Shown here: piece by piece, positions 1 to 12,643 of the stretch
How positions within the stretch are numbered: position 1 is the stretch's first letter
Layout: the number at the start of each line of letters is the position of its first letter
Origin: Carya illinoinensis
Taxonomy: Eukaryota > Streptophyta > Magnoliopsida > Fagales > Juglandaceae
DNA length: 64,000 nt
Reading direction: 5' to 3'
Assembly (NCBI RefSeq): GCF_018687715.1
Contig: NC_056762.1
Span: 44,199,520-44,263,519 of the forward strand
Position numbers and translations under genes: made by a program
The notes under the pieces: generated by a model
Database searches by the model: none
What the model saw: only the letters and a program-made list of their open reading frames with translations
What the model was told of the DNA's origin: nothing

Positions 1-350
1 AAGATGACAATCAATCATCTTTCAAAAATTTCAAATTTAATTTTCAAAATATTCATGCACATGTAGAAAATGTATTTTAATGCTTTATGATAAAATATTA
101 ATTTTGAACCTTAATCCTAATTTCAAATTTTTAAAAGATTTACAATATTACTCTATGATTTTAATGTGAACTTGTTCTCTTATTGCTCATATTTGTTTCC
201 TTGATGTGCTTGACTTTATTGTATAGATAACTTGAGCTTGAAACTCATTTATTCTTTGATGAGACTCCTTTATTATTTGAATTCATTTGTTATCATCAAA
301 ATCCATGTATAGATATATAATTACACAAATCTTAAAACTTTGAGTTCAAC
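1..350. other. AT-rich intergenic sequence
   Basis: No coding, RNA or repeat structure could be supported. The base composition matches the other spacers of the window. Confidence 0.5.
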
Positions 351-354
351 ACAC

Positions 355-1625
355 CCCTAGCAACATGAATACGTGTCGTCGAAAAACAAGATAAGGAGAT
401 TAAGGGCCATTTGCTTGGTGGATTGCTTTAGATAAGTTTAGTTAAAACATTAAAACACTTTTATTATTTAAACGAGATTTAATTAAAACATCAAAGTTAA
501 TCAAATAAGTACAAAAGCAATTTTAGCTTCACAAAAATAATTTTTTTTATAAAATAATTCTACTTATTAATTTTACACATCACATTTATTTATTTATTTT
601 ATAATAAATATGTGATATATAAATGATAAATAGAAAACCCGATCGCCGGAAGTTACTGTGCTTCTATGATTCGCTGTCGAGTTTTTCCGGCAATGTCTTA
701 ACTCACGCGGTCGAACCTTCTTTCTTCTTCTGCTTCAATTCACTCTGTAGTAGCAGCTCAGGTCTCTGCTCAGGATCTAACAAGACAAGTATCTGGCCTA
801 CACTAAGCGGTTTGTGTTTTGCCTCAAGCTCCCACCACCTTCTATCCCCTCCCTTTTTTTTTTTTAAATGTGATTTTTCTGCTTGATTATTTTCTGTCTG
901 GTTGACGAGAAAACGAAGTAAAGGAAAACTTAATTTTGCATCCTGTTGGGTTTTTTTTGGGGGCGGGGTTGTCTCCGAGCTCAGTTGATTAAGCTGGGTG
1001 AAAAAGAATTTTTATCCTGTTCGGCTATTGTCAGTCGAGCTTCTTAAGTAAGGAGCATTTCCTATTAACAAAATCTGGTCTCGTTCTTCTATTTTTCAAA
1101 TGTTTTTTTTTTATTTTTTTTATATTCTCAACAGCCAAATGAATATTCACGCTTCGTGTTGCTTTTTTCTTCGTGCAATGAAAATCGAAAACTCAGCTGA
1201 CGAGATGTATTAAGTGAAACAAAGAGACATGAAGAATTGTAATCTCCATAAATTGATGATCTGAATAGCTTGATTTATCCCCCAAGTTTTTCTTTAATTA
1301 AAAGAATCTCATCGTGTAAGCGATAGTCTTGTTGGCTTGCTTTTGTGGTTCTATTAGGTCATATATGACAGTAGAAATTGACATACTTTATAATTTTTGG
1401 GAACAGAAAGGTAAAAATGATGCAGAGATTACATTTGGCAAGAACTTTTGGAGAGATGTTCCCGTAAACATTTCCACCGCTATTTCTGTGACATAAAATG
1501 GGACACTACCTGAAATCTTAAATTAAGCCAACCTTGGCTAGAACCAATGATATTATTTTAACCACTCACTCTTGTTGTTTCCACTTGACATGGGATTCTA
1601 TCACACAGGAAACGTTCGTGATTAT
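355..1625 (+). pseudogene. Broken duplicate of a GDPDL promoter, exon 1 and part of intron 1
   Basis: This stretch is closely similar to 17490-18715, the promoter, first exon and first-intron start of the third GDPDL gene. The equivalent of exon 1 begins with ATG at 666. Against the intact copy it carries small indels: one extra base near 697 that creates an immediate TAA, a 5-base insertion near 746-752, and one missing base in the GGATCT stretch near 773. The net shift puts the conserved [12 protein letters not shown] end out of frame with the ATG. The splice donor GTTTGTG after exon 1 is still present. Similarity ends near 1625, where unrelated sequence leads into the first full GDPDL gene, and there is no matching exon 2. 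This looks like the scar of an incomplete duplication or unequal exchange. Whether its promoter still fires, perhaps splicing to the exon 2 at 2405, cannot be read from sequence. Confidence 0.8.
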
Positions 1626-1809
1626 CCGAACTGTTATCCCTTTTCACCAATCCCATTAAAACACGTTTTCCCATGCCAACCGATCAGCCTAATTTACCTT
1701 AGAGCCAGAATACTTGCATGCATGCCAAATTGGAAAAATCTTGACGACGTCAAATATGCAGGATTGCGCGGTAAGCCATCCCCTCATCTCTCTTTCGCAA
1801 GCAAATCGA

Positions 1810-1810
1810 G

Positions 1811-1866
<56 letters not shown>

Positions 1867-1867
1867 C
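1810..1867. repeat. Compound (CT)n-(TA)n microsatellite
   Basis: A CT run is followed directly by a TA run in the presumed 5' untranslated region of the first GDPDL gene. A shorter CT run lies at the same place upstream of the third gene (about 17662-17681), so the CT part is ancestral to the array. Confidence 0.9.
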
Positions 1868-1944
1868 TATTACAAAGCTACGAAAATCTCACAAATCTCC
1901 CGACAAAACGTTATCCTCGAAAGTTACGTATGTTCTCAACTTCA

Positions 1945-4900
1945 ATGGTTTGCCAGCAAGCTTTTCCGGCAACGTGCAACCCACGCTGTCGGGCGTTCTT
2001 TCTTCTCCTACTTCAATGCACCGCGGTATTAGCTCTGGTATCTGCTCAGGAACCTAGCCAGACTGATCGCTGGCCTACGCTTACTGGTTTGTGTTTTGCC
2101 TCCAAGCCTCTAGTACCTGTACCGCCGAGAAAAATATAACGTTGGAACAAAACGAAAAAGTTTTCTGCTTTCTTGAAAAATGAAATTAAAACGGAGTGAG
2201 AATATTGTTCTTCCACCGGATTTAGTACGTACGTACGTACCTTCGATATCTTTGTGAAACATTACACATACGACGTCACAAAAATATATTCCTACACAAC
2301 AATGTTGTAATTCATTCATTGATCATTCATGTTAATGTTTCTACTTGAGTTTTACATAGCGTGCTAATAAACTGAAACATATGATTGGAATTAATATTTT
2401 GTAGGTAAACCGCCTCTAGTGATTGCACGAGGAGGGTTTTCGGGGCTGTTTCCAGATTCTAGTTCAATTGCCTTTGATCTGGCACGGCAACTTAGTCTAC
2501 CCAATGTCCACGTATGGTGTGACGTGCAATTAACAAAGGATGGAGTTGGGATTTGTGCGCAGGGTGTCAAGTTGGAGAATGCTACTGACATTGCCACTGG
2601 TTACGAAAAGAGAAGTAGCGTTTACCAAGTTAATAAGGTCCCTACCCGAGGATGGTTTTCCGTGGATTTCACCTACAAAGAGCTAGCAAGCCTTGTCTCC
2701 GGTATATCTGACTTTTCGCTTGAAAGCCTTATTTTCTTTACATTTTTTTTTTTGGTTACCGTCTATGCACTCGATCTGTTTATAGTTGCTATCAGTCAAG
2801 GTTTCTACTTATTTGATATGAGATTTCTCATCGTCAGCTGATGCGAATTTCTCTGTTTCTAATTGCCAGTAACGCAAGGAGTCTATTCTCGAACTAACCG
2901 ATTTGATAACCATGGCTTTGCAATTATCACCGTTGATTATTTGGCTAAAGAAATAAAACCACCAGGCTTATGGTTGAACATTCAGGTAATTAAACAAAAG
3001 ATTATGAGTTGTGCTGTCTGTGTGCCTTAATATTGAATTGGTCTCCTCGATCGTTCGTTGCTTTAATTTTCCTCTGATACTGTTGGATATGGCTTGGCTT
3101 CTCGGCTATCATGCATTCTGATCACTAACCCTATTGCTGCAACTCCGAACACTTAATTTGCAGTACGATGCATTCTTCACGCAACACAATTTGAGTATGA
3201 CAACATTTGTGCTTTCTGTTTCGAAAAGAATGAAAGTTGATTACATTTCATCACCAGAAGTGGCTTTCCTAACAAGTATTGCGTCGGGATTTAAACCCAC
3301 AAAGACAAAACTGGTCTTTCGATTTCTAGGACGAAATGAGATTGAGCCTTCAACAAGCCAGACATATGGCTCTCTATTAAAGAATCTTACTTTTGTCAAG
3401 ACATTTGCCTCCGGAATCCTTGTTCCCAAGGACTACATATGGCCTGTAGATGCAACTCTTTATTTACAACCCCATACCTCTATTGTCGCGGATGCTCATA
3501 AAGCAGGGCTTGAAGTTTTCGCCTCGGATTTTGTAAATGACATTCCCATTAGCTACAATTACAGTCATGATCCCATATTGGAGTACTTGTCTTTCGTTAA
3601 CAATGCTGACTTCTCTGTTGATGGAGTGCTTAGCGATTTCCCAATGACTGCCTCAGCAGCTATAGGTAAGTCTTTTTTTTTTTTTTTTTTTTTTTCTCTA
3701 CTAGGTATTTACTGTTAAGTATTTTCATCACAATCCTGAATTTTTCTCCTCGTACTGCAGCTTGCTTTGCTCATGATCTCAGCAGAAAAGCTTCATCACA
3801 AGGTATATTATCACGGTCACAATAACCAAAGCTTCTATCATTTTCAATTCACAACTGATTGATTATGTTGTCTAAGTGTGTGTTTCTATAACAACATTAT
3901 TCTCGATATATCATTATTGACACTCTTTCACCTTGCTCATTATGAAGTGAAACCATTGATTATCTCTAAATATGGAGCAAGTGGAGATTACCCAGGTTGC
4001 ACAGACTTGGCATATAACAAAGCTATTGCAGATGGTGCAGAAGTAATTGACTGCCCAGTTCAACTGGCCAAGGATGGGACACCATTTTGCCTGAGCTCAG
4101 AAAATTTGACAGAAAATGCAATAGTTCCAAAGGATGTGGGTGGAATATTTTCCTTTAACTTGGCATGGAATCAGATTCAAACCTTGATACGTAAGTTGAA
4201 TTGGGTTCTCCTTTACATACTCTGTGCAGTTATACCCTTTAAACCACAACCTCTCCTTCATAATCCGACAGCAAACGAAGAAAACATTCACTAAAAGCTT
4301 CATGCTTTGGAAAAATTCATCCTCTTAAATTTGTTTAAAAGCTTTTGTCGAGACTGAGAGACAAGCATGATGGAACTTTACATCAGTTTGAATTAATTCT
4401 CTGCATTAAATGAGGATTTTCGTTAATATCTATATATATGCTTGTATTATGCATAAATTCTGGCAGCGATAATAGCAAACCCCTCTGCCAAGTTTAAAAT
4501 GTTCCGGAACCCGAAGTTCCAAAATGCCGGAAAGTTTATAACATTGTCCGATTTCTTGGCCTTGTCAAAGAATGCGAAATCTCTTACTGGTGTCCTGATC
4601 AACATAGAGGTGAGTATTTGCTCTCCTGCTTACTGTCTTTTTGTTGTTGAAATACATGATTTGCAATTTATCAGATGTGTGTTTCTTCTCATGCCTCCTG
4701 ATTTGAATATTTTTCTTGATCATCCCCGTTTCATTCTGTTGATCTGTTCCTTGCAGAATGCACGAGGAGTGAGAGTAGCTGATGCGGTCAACGAAGTCTT
4801 GATCAAAGCTGGTTTTGATAAACAGACATCCTTAAAAGTTATGATCCAGTCTAGTAATAGCTTAGTTCTAATGAAATTCAAGGGCAAAAGCAATTACGAG

Positions 4901-5637
4901 TGTGTATACAAGGCCAATGGGAGTATTGCTGATGGCTCCGACTCAACCATTAAGAACATAAAGAAGTTTGCCGATTCAGTGGTTGTCACCAAGGACTTCA
5001 TCTTCCCTGAACTTTCAGCATTTATCACTAATACTACCGATATTGTGCCCAAGCTTCATGCAGAGAAGCTCCCTGTTTATGTAGAGACATTCAGCAATGA
5101 GTTTGTGACTCAATCATGGGACTTCTACTCAGATGCAACTGTGGAGATCAACACATTTGTCCAGGTGGCAAAAGTTGATGGTATCATCACCGATTTCCCT
5201 TATACAGCTGCCAGATACAAAAGTAAGTGGGTTTATTCATATTCAACCTATATTCATGTGATGCATCATGTAATGGTAAAACTTAAATCCCTATTTATCC
5301 AAAAAAGAAAAAATAAAAGTTGATGACTAGAGATAATCACTCTCTCGTGCGTAGATATATCATCAGATTTCAAGTTCAGAACCTTTGCTTTAATTAATAC
5401 CATATCAAATGATGATCAGTACTTGGAACTTAATCTTTATATTATAACATGTGAACTAGATTCGGTATATGTAACAATTGAATACCAAGCGCTTCATATA
5501 TATCATGATGTCTATTTGATACGTTGGTGGTTCAATGCAATGCAGGAAATCGGTGCTTAGGTGTGGGCAAAAAGTTACCTCCATACATGCAGCCTATTAC
5601 GCCTGGAAGTTTGTATCAATTCGCGGAAAATCGTTAA
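1945..5637 (+). CDS. GDPDL: GDPDL copy 1: glycerophosphodiester phosphodiesterase-like protein without GPI tail
   Basis: Nine exons join in frame: 1945-2086, 2405-2701, 2870-2985, 3164-3665, 3761-3802, 3948-4190, 4467-4609, 4757-5222, 5546-5637, giving 680 residues. An ATG 15 bases upstream (1930) is in frame, but 1945 matches the starts of the other two copies. The N-terminus is a signal peptide (leucine-rich core, ending VSAQ). Two tandem GDPD-type domains follow, roughly 48-350 and 365-650. GDPDL (SHV3-like) proteins are known as cell-surface proteins needed for cellulose and pectin organisation in root hairs and trichomes. The usual catalytic HRG opening is degenerate in both domains (IARGGFSG and [13 protein letters not shown]), as is usual in this family, so enzymatic activity is uncertain. 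Exon 6 is 42 bases shorter than in the other copies, removing 14 residues around the SIPEI segment. The last exon ends at TAA 17 codons after MQP, so the Pro/Ser linker and hydrophobic GPI signal of copy 3 are absent; a secreted soluble product is inferred. Confidence 0.85.
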
Positions 5638-6299
5638 TGGACTATCCAAATGTAAAAATAAAGTCTCATTTAACTATTAGAGATGAAAAACTGATTGCAC
5701 TGGATTATGTAAATTGCAAATCCAAATTTATTAGCTTTGAGCTACAATATTTATAAAAATCAAATCAAATTTGCTTGTTATTGTTTAAGGAGTAAATGTT
5801 TATTTTATTACTTTATATTACTCCTGATTACTAATTAATTAGAATATGATTACTAATTAACATATAATACGTAGAATAGTAAAATATCATGATAAAATAA
5901 AATAAATTAATAATTAAAAAAGTTAGTTAAATATTTTTTTAATTATTAATTAATCATTATTATATAATGAATAAATGGATAATTCAATGTGGAGATTTCG
6001 TATAAATAGCCAAAGTCAAATTCTTCTTATATTATTTTATTGTTATATAATGAAAAAATAACTATTCCAATGTAAAGACTTACGCGAATGGAATAATTAA
6101 AAGTCAAATTCATTTTACATTCATCAAAAATATTTTTTAACTTTGGATCATAATCTATTGAGAATGTTCTAAGATGATCGATGAAGTTTTATAATAAAGG
6201 GTAGCATGCAGTTGGTGGTTGATGAATAGGTAATTTTCTCATACAACAACAGTAGCATAGCTAGCTAACTAGCTAGTAATATATATGTATATATATAGA

Positions 6300-6470
6300 G
6301 TAATATTAGATACAGTCATCATAATTGTATAAGCACCATGCATTTTTTTTAAAAAAGAGTAAAGTCTATTATTAAAATATTAATTTTTTTAATATAAATC
6401 TTATATTTACATACTTTTTTTCAAAAGAGTGTATAGTATTTATACACTCTATGACTGCAAATATTTGTAT
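6300..6470. mobile_element. MITE with TACAGTCAT-type ends
   Basis: The left end reads AATATTAGATACAGTCATC and the right end TATGACTGCAAATATTTG, which are inverted relative to each other. The same outer ends recur near 16148, 22545 and 39898. No coding capacity. Confidence 0.55.
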
Positions 6471-6680
6471 ATGCTGGTTAGTTGAAGAAAACCTAAGTTT
6501 AATTTTTTGATTTGCAAATTTTGTTTACAGATCATCCAGATATGGTAACGGGTTGAAGAAAACCTCTATGAATTGTGTCTGATCGATCTGGACGTATCAA
6601 AATATTAATTGTTCAATATTTTAGAAAGGTAAGTGGTTCCTTGTAAACAATTAAAAATTCAATTATGCAATTGACCCAGA

Positions 6681-6691
6681 AATATATATAT

Positions 6692-6733
<42 letters not shown>
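6681..6733. repeat. (AT)n microsatellite
   Basis: A near-pure alternating AT tract of about 53 bases, interrupted once by AAA. Confidence 0.9.
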
Positions 6734-6964
6734 CCTTACAAATACAAAAAAGAACCTTCTATAGAATTATAACTCCATTTGAAAGAAAATCTGAATTTTT
6801 TTTTTTTTAAATCGTGCTTTTTAAAATTCTTATTAAATTATTAAATTATTTTATTTTTGTAGATCATAAGCACATAATCCGTATCATTAAAAATGGTAAA
6901 ATTTTATTTATAATATTTAAATTTTAAATTTTATTTTTTAAATTAAATTATACAGTGAAAAGTG

Positions 6965-7255
6965 TATAGTCTACTCGGCCCTGTTTGATTGTTGGTCTGC
7001 GCTGAATTTTAAGTTGATTCTAATATCTAAATATATAATTCTCAAATCACTAAACTTATATCAATTCAAAACTTATTTACATGTGGAATCTATAACCTTT
7101 TCAACTTTCTATAAATAGTATTAAACTCATCTTAATATCCAAATACATATAAACCCATCTTAGATAGGTCTTATAGAACTCACTTCACTATCTCATCCTA
7201 TTACTATTTATAAAAAATTAAACTGAACTCAACATCTAAATGCAGCCTAAAAGAT
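6965..7255. mobile_element. MITE, 'GTTTGGAT / ATCTAAATG' family
   Basis: It begins CGGCCCTGTTTGATTG and ends near CATCTAAATGCAGCC, an inverted pair around an AT-rich body that contains AACTCAACATC-type repeats. Related copies lie at about 17065-17265, 24735-24945 and 45040-45380 in this window. Confidence 0.5.
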
Positions 7256-7787
7256 ATTTAACACAATTTTTTTTTTCTCAACACAAAATTTTTTATTTTT
7301 TGTTTTTAATTTTTTTAATTCTCAACACACAATTAATCATGATAAAGATATTTATATTTCGACGTGATTAGTCAAAAAGAGTAAATGATGATTGGTGCCG
7401 AGATCATCGGCGCCTTCAATTTTAAGGTCAAGTTGACTTGGTCACAGCCACTGTAGTGAATGTGAGTAACAATAACGTCGGGACTCGGGGGGCCTTTGTC
7501 AACTTTAACAACCTGTCCTTTGCCCCATCTTCCTTCCTACAGTTTGCCATGTTACTGCAGCTTTGTTCGAATCATTCGATCATCGAAATAGTCTCCTCGA
7601 TGCATGTGTTTTATGCCCCAAATTTTTGTCGTTTCGGTGAGGCTGTAAAGTTTTGAACTTTCGTGGCGGTCCCAGTGGTCCAACATTTAACGTGATGGTT
7701 ACGCACGTTTCTTGGTTAAATCTCTCCCTCTCCCCGCTAAGCAAATCACACGATCGAAGCCCGATAGCGGGAAGTTACTAAGTTTCT

Positions 7788-10700
7788 ATGGATTTCCCGC
7801 GAGCTTTTCCGGCAATGTATAACTTACTCGGTCGCGCGGCCCTCTTTCTCTTTCTGGTTCACTCGGTAGTACTGGCTCCGGTCTCTGCTCAGGGACCTAA
7901 GAAGACCAGTCTCTGGCCTACACTTGGCGGTTTGTGTTTTTGTCTCAAAAGCTACCTCCTCTTTCTATACCAACTCACTCTTGTTGTCTCAACTTTAAAT
8001 GGCATATCATCACTAGAAAAGCATGAATAAAAAAAACTAAGTGTCCTTTGAACTAACTAACTTTGAATGATTGGATCAATTTGTAGGCAATCCGCCTTTA
8101 GTCATTGCACGCGGTGGGTTTTCAGGCCTATTTCCTGATTCTAGTTCACCTGCCTATAATCTGGCACTGCAAGTTAGCCTACCCAATGTGCTCTTATGGT
8201 GCGATGTGCAGTTGACAAAGGATGGCGTCGGGATTTGTTTTCCGGACATCAAGCTGGATAATGCTACTGAAATTGCGACTGGAAGTTTCAAAGACAGGAA
8301 TAAGGTTTACTTTGTTAACGGAGTCCCTACCCGAGGATGGTTTCCTGTGGATTTCACCTTCAACAAGCTAGCAAATAATGTCTTGCGTAAGTCTTGAGCT
8401 GTCCTAACCATTTTCTTCTTCACATTTCCGCAATTGGGTTGGGTGTCTTATATATGAACTAATTACATTTTTCTTTGCATATGTTGGGATGTCATAGTGG
8501 CTCAAGGAGTCTATTCTAGAACCAATAGGTTTGATGGCAATGATGACAACCGAATCCTCACTGTTCAAGATTTGGCTACCACGGTGAAGCCACCAGGCTT
8601 ATGGTTGAACATTCAGGTAAATTGAAGTCATAGATGACTGTCTTATATTAAATGGGACAACACCTTTGGTCGGGACAGAGATTACTCTAGAATGTGGTTT
8701 TTGAGCTATATTTTTTACCATTAGCCCTTTCGCAGCATGATGCATTCTTCACGCAGCACAACTTGAGTATGAGAGCCTTTGTACTTTCTGTGTCGAGAAG
8801 TGTGGCAGTTAGTTTTGTTTCATCACCAGAGGTGGCTTTCCTAAAAAGTATCAGGACACAAATCACTCCTAAAACGACAAAACTGGTCTTTCGGTTTCTA
8901 GGACAAGATGAGCTTGAGCCTTCAACCAACCAGACGTATGGTTCTTTGTTAAAGAATCTTGCATTTATCAAGTCATTTGCCTCCGGAATTCTTGTTCCCA
9001 AATCTTACATATGGCCTGTAGATGCAACTCTTTACTTACAACCTCATACCACTGTTGTCGCGGATGCTCACAAGGGAGGACTAGAAGTTTTCGCATCAGA
9101 TTTTGCAAATGACGTTCCATTTAGCTTCAATTACAGTTATGATCCAGTATCTGAGCACTTGTCTTTCATTGACAATGGTGACTTCTCTGTGGATGGCATG
9201 CTGACCGACTTTCCAATTACTCCATCGGCTGCTATAGGTAAATAAGAATAGTGTTCACCTACATATCTTGCATTACCAATTATAAACTATTGGCTACTGG
9301 AACTCCTTGACGGATCAATCGAACATCAAATCAATTAAGAATTTCCATTTCCAGATTGTAGAATTTGGCTACCAGGATCCCTTGATGCAGTTTTCCTTGG
9401 CCTATATCTTGACCTTGAAGCACCTTCTTCAATGTGAAATGAATGACACTTCTTTAGTGAAAGTCCTTTGATATCAGTGCACATTTCTAAATCACCTTGA
9501 ACGACTCTCTCATTTTGTTCTAAACTGGATCTATTTCGAGCTTTCTACCATGTATTCATTAGTTATCCTACATTTTCATGAGAAGTTAAAGAATAAAGAT
9601 AAATCATTGTATAAAACTGTTTACTAAACGTTACTCTGATTTTTTGAAACTTTGCCATTTCATTTCTGGACGTGTGGCAACCTATGATGCAAAGCACCCT
9701 ATCAGATTACTATAGAAGTGCAGTGGTACATGTTCTCTTGGTGCTTGCACGTAATTCTCTGTCACATATGCTGCATTTGCAATTTTTTTAAGAACAGAAG
9801 CACTAAAATACCTTTCCTTGTGATTATTATTACATCATCGGCAGCTTAATAAAGTAAACCTCTTCAAGATGCTGATTTCCCTTCTCGTACTGCAGATTGC
9901 TTTGCTCATCTTGGCAAAGGTGCTTCACCACAAGGTATATCGCTGTTATGTATTGCTTCTAATAAAAGCTTTGATTTTGTTCTGCTAATAAGTGATTTTT
10001 AATTGGATATCTCTATACCAACATTAATTTTCAGAATGTCATTGTTAACCTTATTCTTTCCCCTTGCTCATCATCCAGAGAAGCCGTTGGTTATCTCTAA
10101 ATGTGGAGCAAGTGGAGATTACCCTGGTTGTACAGACTTAGCATATACACAAGCTATTACTGATGGCGTAGATGTCCTTGACTGCCCTGTTCAATTGGCA
10201 AAGGATGGGACACCATTTTGCTTAAGCTCGATAAATCTGCTAGATAGCACAACAGTTGCCGAATCAAGTTATAGCAACTTTACAACTTCTATTCCAGAGA
10301 TTCAGGATGAGAGTGGAATATTTACTTTTAGCCTAACATGGAGTCAGATTCAAGAATTGAAACGTAAGTCAAATTTGGTTCTCCTCACTGAAACCTTTCG
10401 TGCTTTGAAAACTTTAATAAATCTGTTTACCAGTTTTTGTTGAGACCGAGAGATCAATATCCTTCCTCTTTTCTGCCTAAAAGTGTAAATAGCGAAAGTT
10501 TTGCATGCAACTGCTGAAAATATTGTGACTATTTTTCATCTATATCCCTCGTATTAAATGGAGGATTAACTGTTGTGTCAATATTATTAGTGATTTTAGG
10601 TAGTCATACATACCATGCAACCACGGCGAGGTGTAATTAGCCAACATGTCCATTCGTGCCACTTAAACTCGTTCAGAACTACCAATGCGCCTACAATTTA

Positions 10701-12336
10701 ATGGGAAATAGGAGAGTTTTGAAGAAGAGTGAGAAAGTACATGTTAGTACTGTTTTTTAGAAGTGTTGAATGTGGCAATCAAAATCTTAGGCTTTTGGGA
10801 TGCCGGGTCACATTTTGGAAAACATATGTATAGACCTCGGAGAAGGAACACTAGTTATAAGGCCCCAGTTGAGACAACCTAAATCCTAGCCCCTTCATTC
10901 CATTATTCATCTGTTTTCTCTATAAAACCTCTTCTACTGCATTGTGGCAATGTTAGATAGAATCACATTCTGTTGTGTTCTTGTGAATATCATTAGCATG
11001 CTAGTCCTAAATTCCTACTTCAATCACTGTATTTACTTCCTTTTTTCATAAATTCCTGCAGCGGCAATAGCAAGCCCCTATTCAACATTTAAATTGTTCA
11101 GGAATCCAAAGTTCAAAAATGCTGGAAAGTTTCTAACATTGTCTGAGTTTTTGGCTTTGTCAAAGAACACGAACTCTCTGACTGGTGTCCTGATCAGCAT
11201 AGAGGTTAGTATTTGCCCTGCCTACATTCTGTTAGTTGCTTTTTAAAAAAAAAAAAAACTGAAGATTTTAAGGGAGAAGGTTTTAAACTAGAAATCCTTG
11301 ACTAGTAACCCATCATGAGAGAGTGTGACGCCTATGGCAGCATTCTTTGTTTACTAAGGAGGTATCCAATACTCTGTGAGCGCCTTACTAATCCCAAAGC
11401 ATGTACAGTCCCTCAGTCTTACACAAACCAGACATATATCAGCCACGGATGTCGCTGTAGAGTTGGCTGGATGCTAGTTGGTTGAGTGAAACCATGATGA
11501 GAAATTATGCGTTTGAGGAAGTACCTTGGGGTTTTGAACTTTCTTCTTGGTGGAACTTGTGTTTCTTTGAAAATTTTGCAAGTAAATAATAAGTTTGTCA
11601 TGTTTGGCATTTGCTTTAGGTCCATATTACCTTTCACTTGCATTTTTTCTCAATATCTTGTTGATCAGTCCCTTATGATCGAAAGTATTTATGTACCTCA
11701 GTAACTGGTCCCTGAACTTTCCTCCTTTTGTTCATGAGATTAGTGCAGAATGCCAGAAAGTACCATGTTTCTGCGCATCCTGATTTTACTATCTCTAATT
11801 GATTATTTCCATTAATTCTTCTGTTTTGTTTCTTTCAGCATGCAGACTACCTTGGAAAGAAGCAGGGATTAAATATAACCGATGCAGTCATCGATGCCTT
11901 GAGCAAAGCTGGTTATGATACCCAGACATCCTTAAAAGTTATGATTCAGTCCAGTAATAGCTCAGTCCTAATGAGATTCGCGAACAAAAACAATTATGAG
12001 CTTGTCTACAAGGCAGATGATAATATTATTGATGCACCCAACTCAACTATTGAGAACATAAAGACATTTGCCGATGCCGTGGTTGTCAGCAAGGACTCTG
12101 TCATTCCTGAAATTCAAGCATTCCTCACTTATGTTACTGATATTGTGTCGAGGCTACAGGCAGTTAAGCTCCCTGTTTATGTAGAGACATTCAACAATGA
12201 GTTTGTGTCTCAAGCATGGGACTTCTTCTCAGATGCAACTGTGGAGATCAACACATTTGTCATGGGGACCAAAGTTGATGGTGTCATCACCAACTTCCCT
12301 AAGACAGCCGCCAGATACAAAAGTAAGCAGACACTG

Positions 12337-12378
<42 letters not shown>

Positions 12379-12643
12379 TAGATTCTCCATATATTTAAAT
12401 AATTTTTGTTGATGGCCAAAATTATCATGATTCCTAGGCTTATGATCATTTTTATGGAGATATCTTTCTAATATTTCTTTCTGACAATGTCTTATCAAGT
12501 CCATTCCAACCGCTCTCATAATTTATGATACATTGGTGCTTCAATGCAATGCAGGGAATCGGTGCTTAGGTTTGGGCAAAGACACACCTTCATACATGCA
12601 GCCTGTTAAGCCTGGCAATCTCTTTAAGTTCTTTAGGAGCTAA
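7788..12643 (+). CDS. GDPDL: GDPDL copy 2: glycerophosphodiester phosphodiesterase-like protein without GPI tail
   Basis: Nine exons join in frame: 7788-7929, 8087-8386, 8498-8616, 8736-9237, 9896-9934, 10079-10363, 11062-11204, 11839-12322, 12555-12643, giving 700 residues. The start [10 protein letters not shown] aligns with the starts of copies 1 and 3. A signal peptide ends near PVSAQ and two GDPD-type domains follow, with degenerate openings IARGGFSG and [13 protein letters not shown]. Exon sizes match copy 3 almost exactly (300, 119, 502, 39, 285 and 143 bases), so the two are recent duplicates, and intron 6 is also alignable with that of copy 3. The last exon encodes [16 protein letters not shown] and then TAA, so the long Pro/Ser linker and GPI attachment signal are missing, as in copy 1. 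The product is inferred to be secreted but not membrane anchored. Intron 8 contains an AT microsatellite at about 12340-12374. Confidence 0.88.

Larger units (their letters stand above)
5638..7787. other. Spacer between GDPDL copies 1 and 2
   Basis: AT-rich, with no supported gene. It holds a MITE-like inverted repeat (6300-6470), a long AT microsatellite (about 6681-6733), a second MITE of the 'GTTTGGAT' type (about 6965-7255) and, from about 7430, the promoter of copy 2. A short plus-strand ORF at 7438-7656 has no recognisable content. Confidence 0.6.

Noticed and set aside
1572..2139. Plus-strand frames of 161 and 141 codons across the CT/TA microsatellite
   Set aside because: They read through simple repeats (LSLSLS, YIYIYI). 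Only the last part from 1945 is coding, as exon 1 of GDPDL copy 1.
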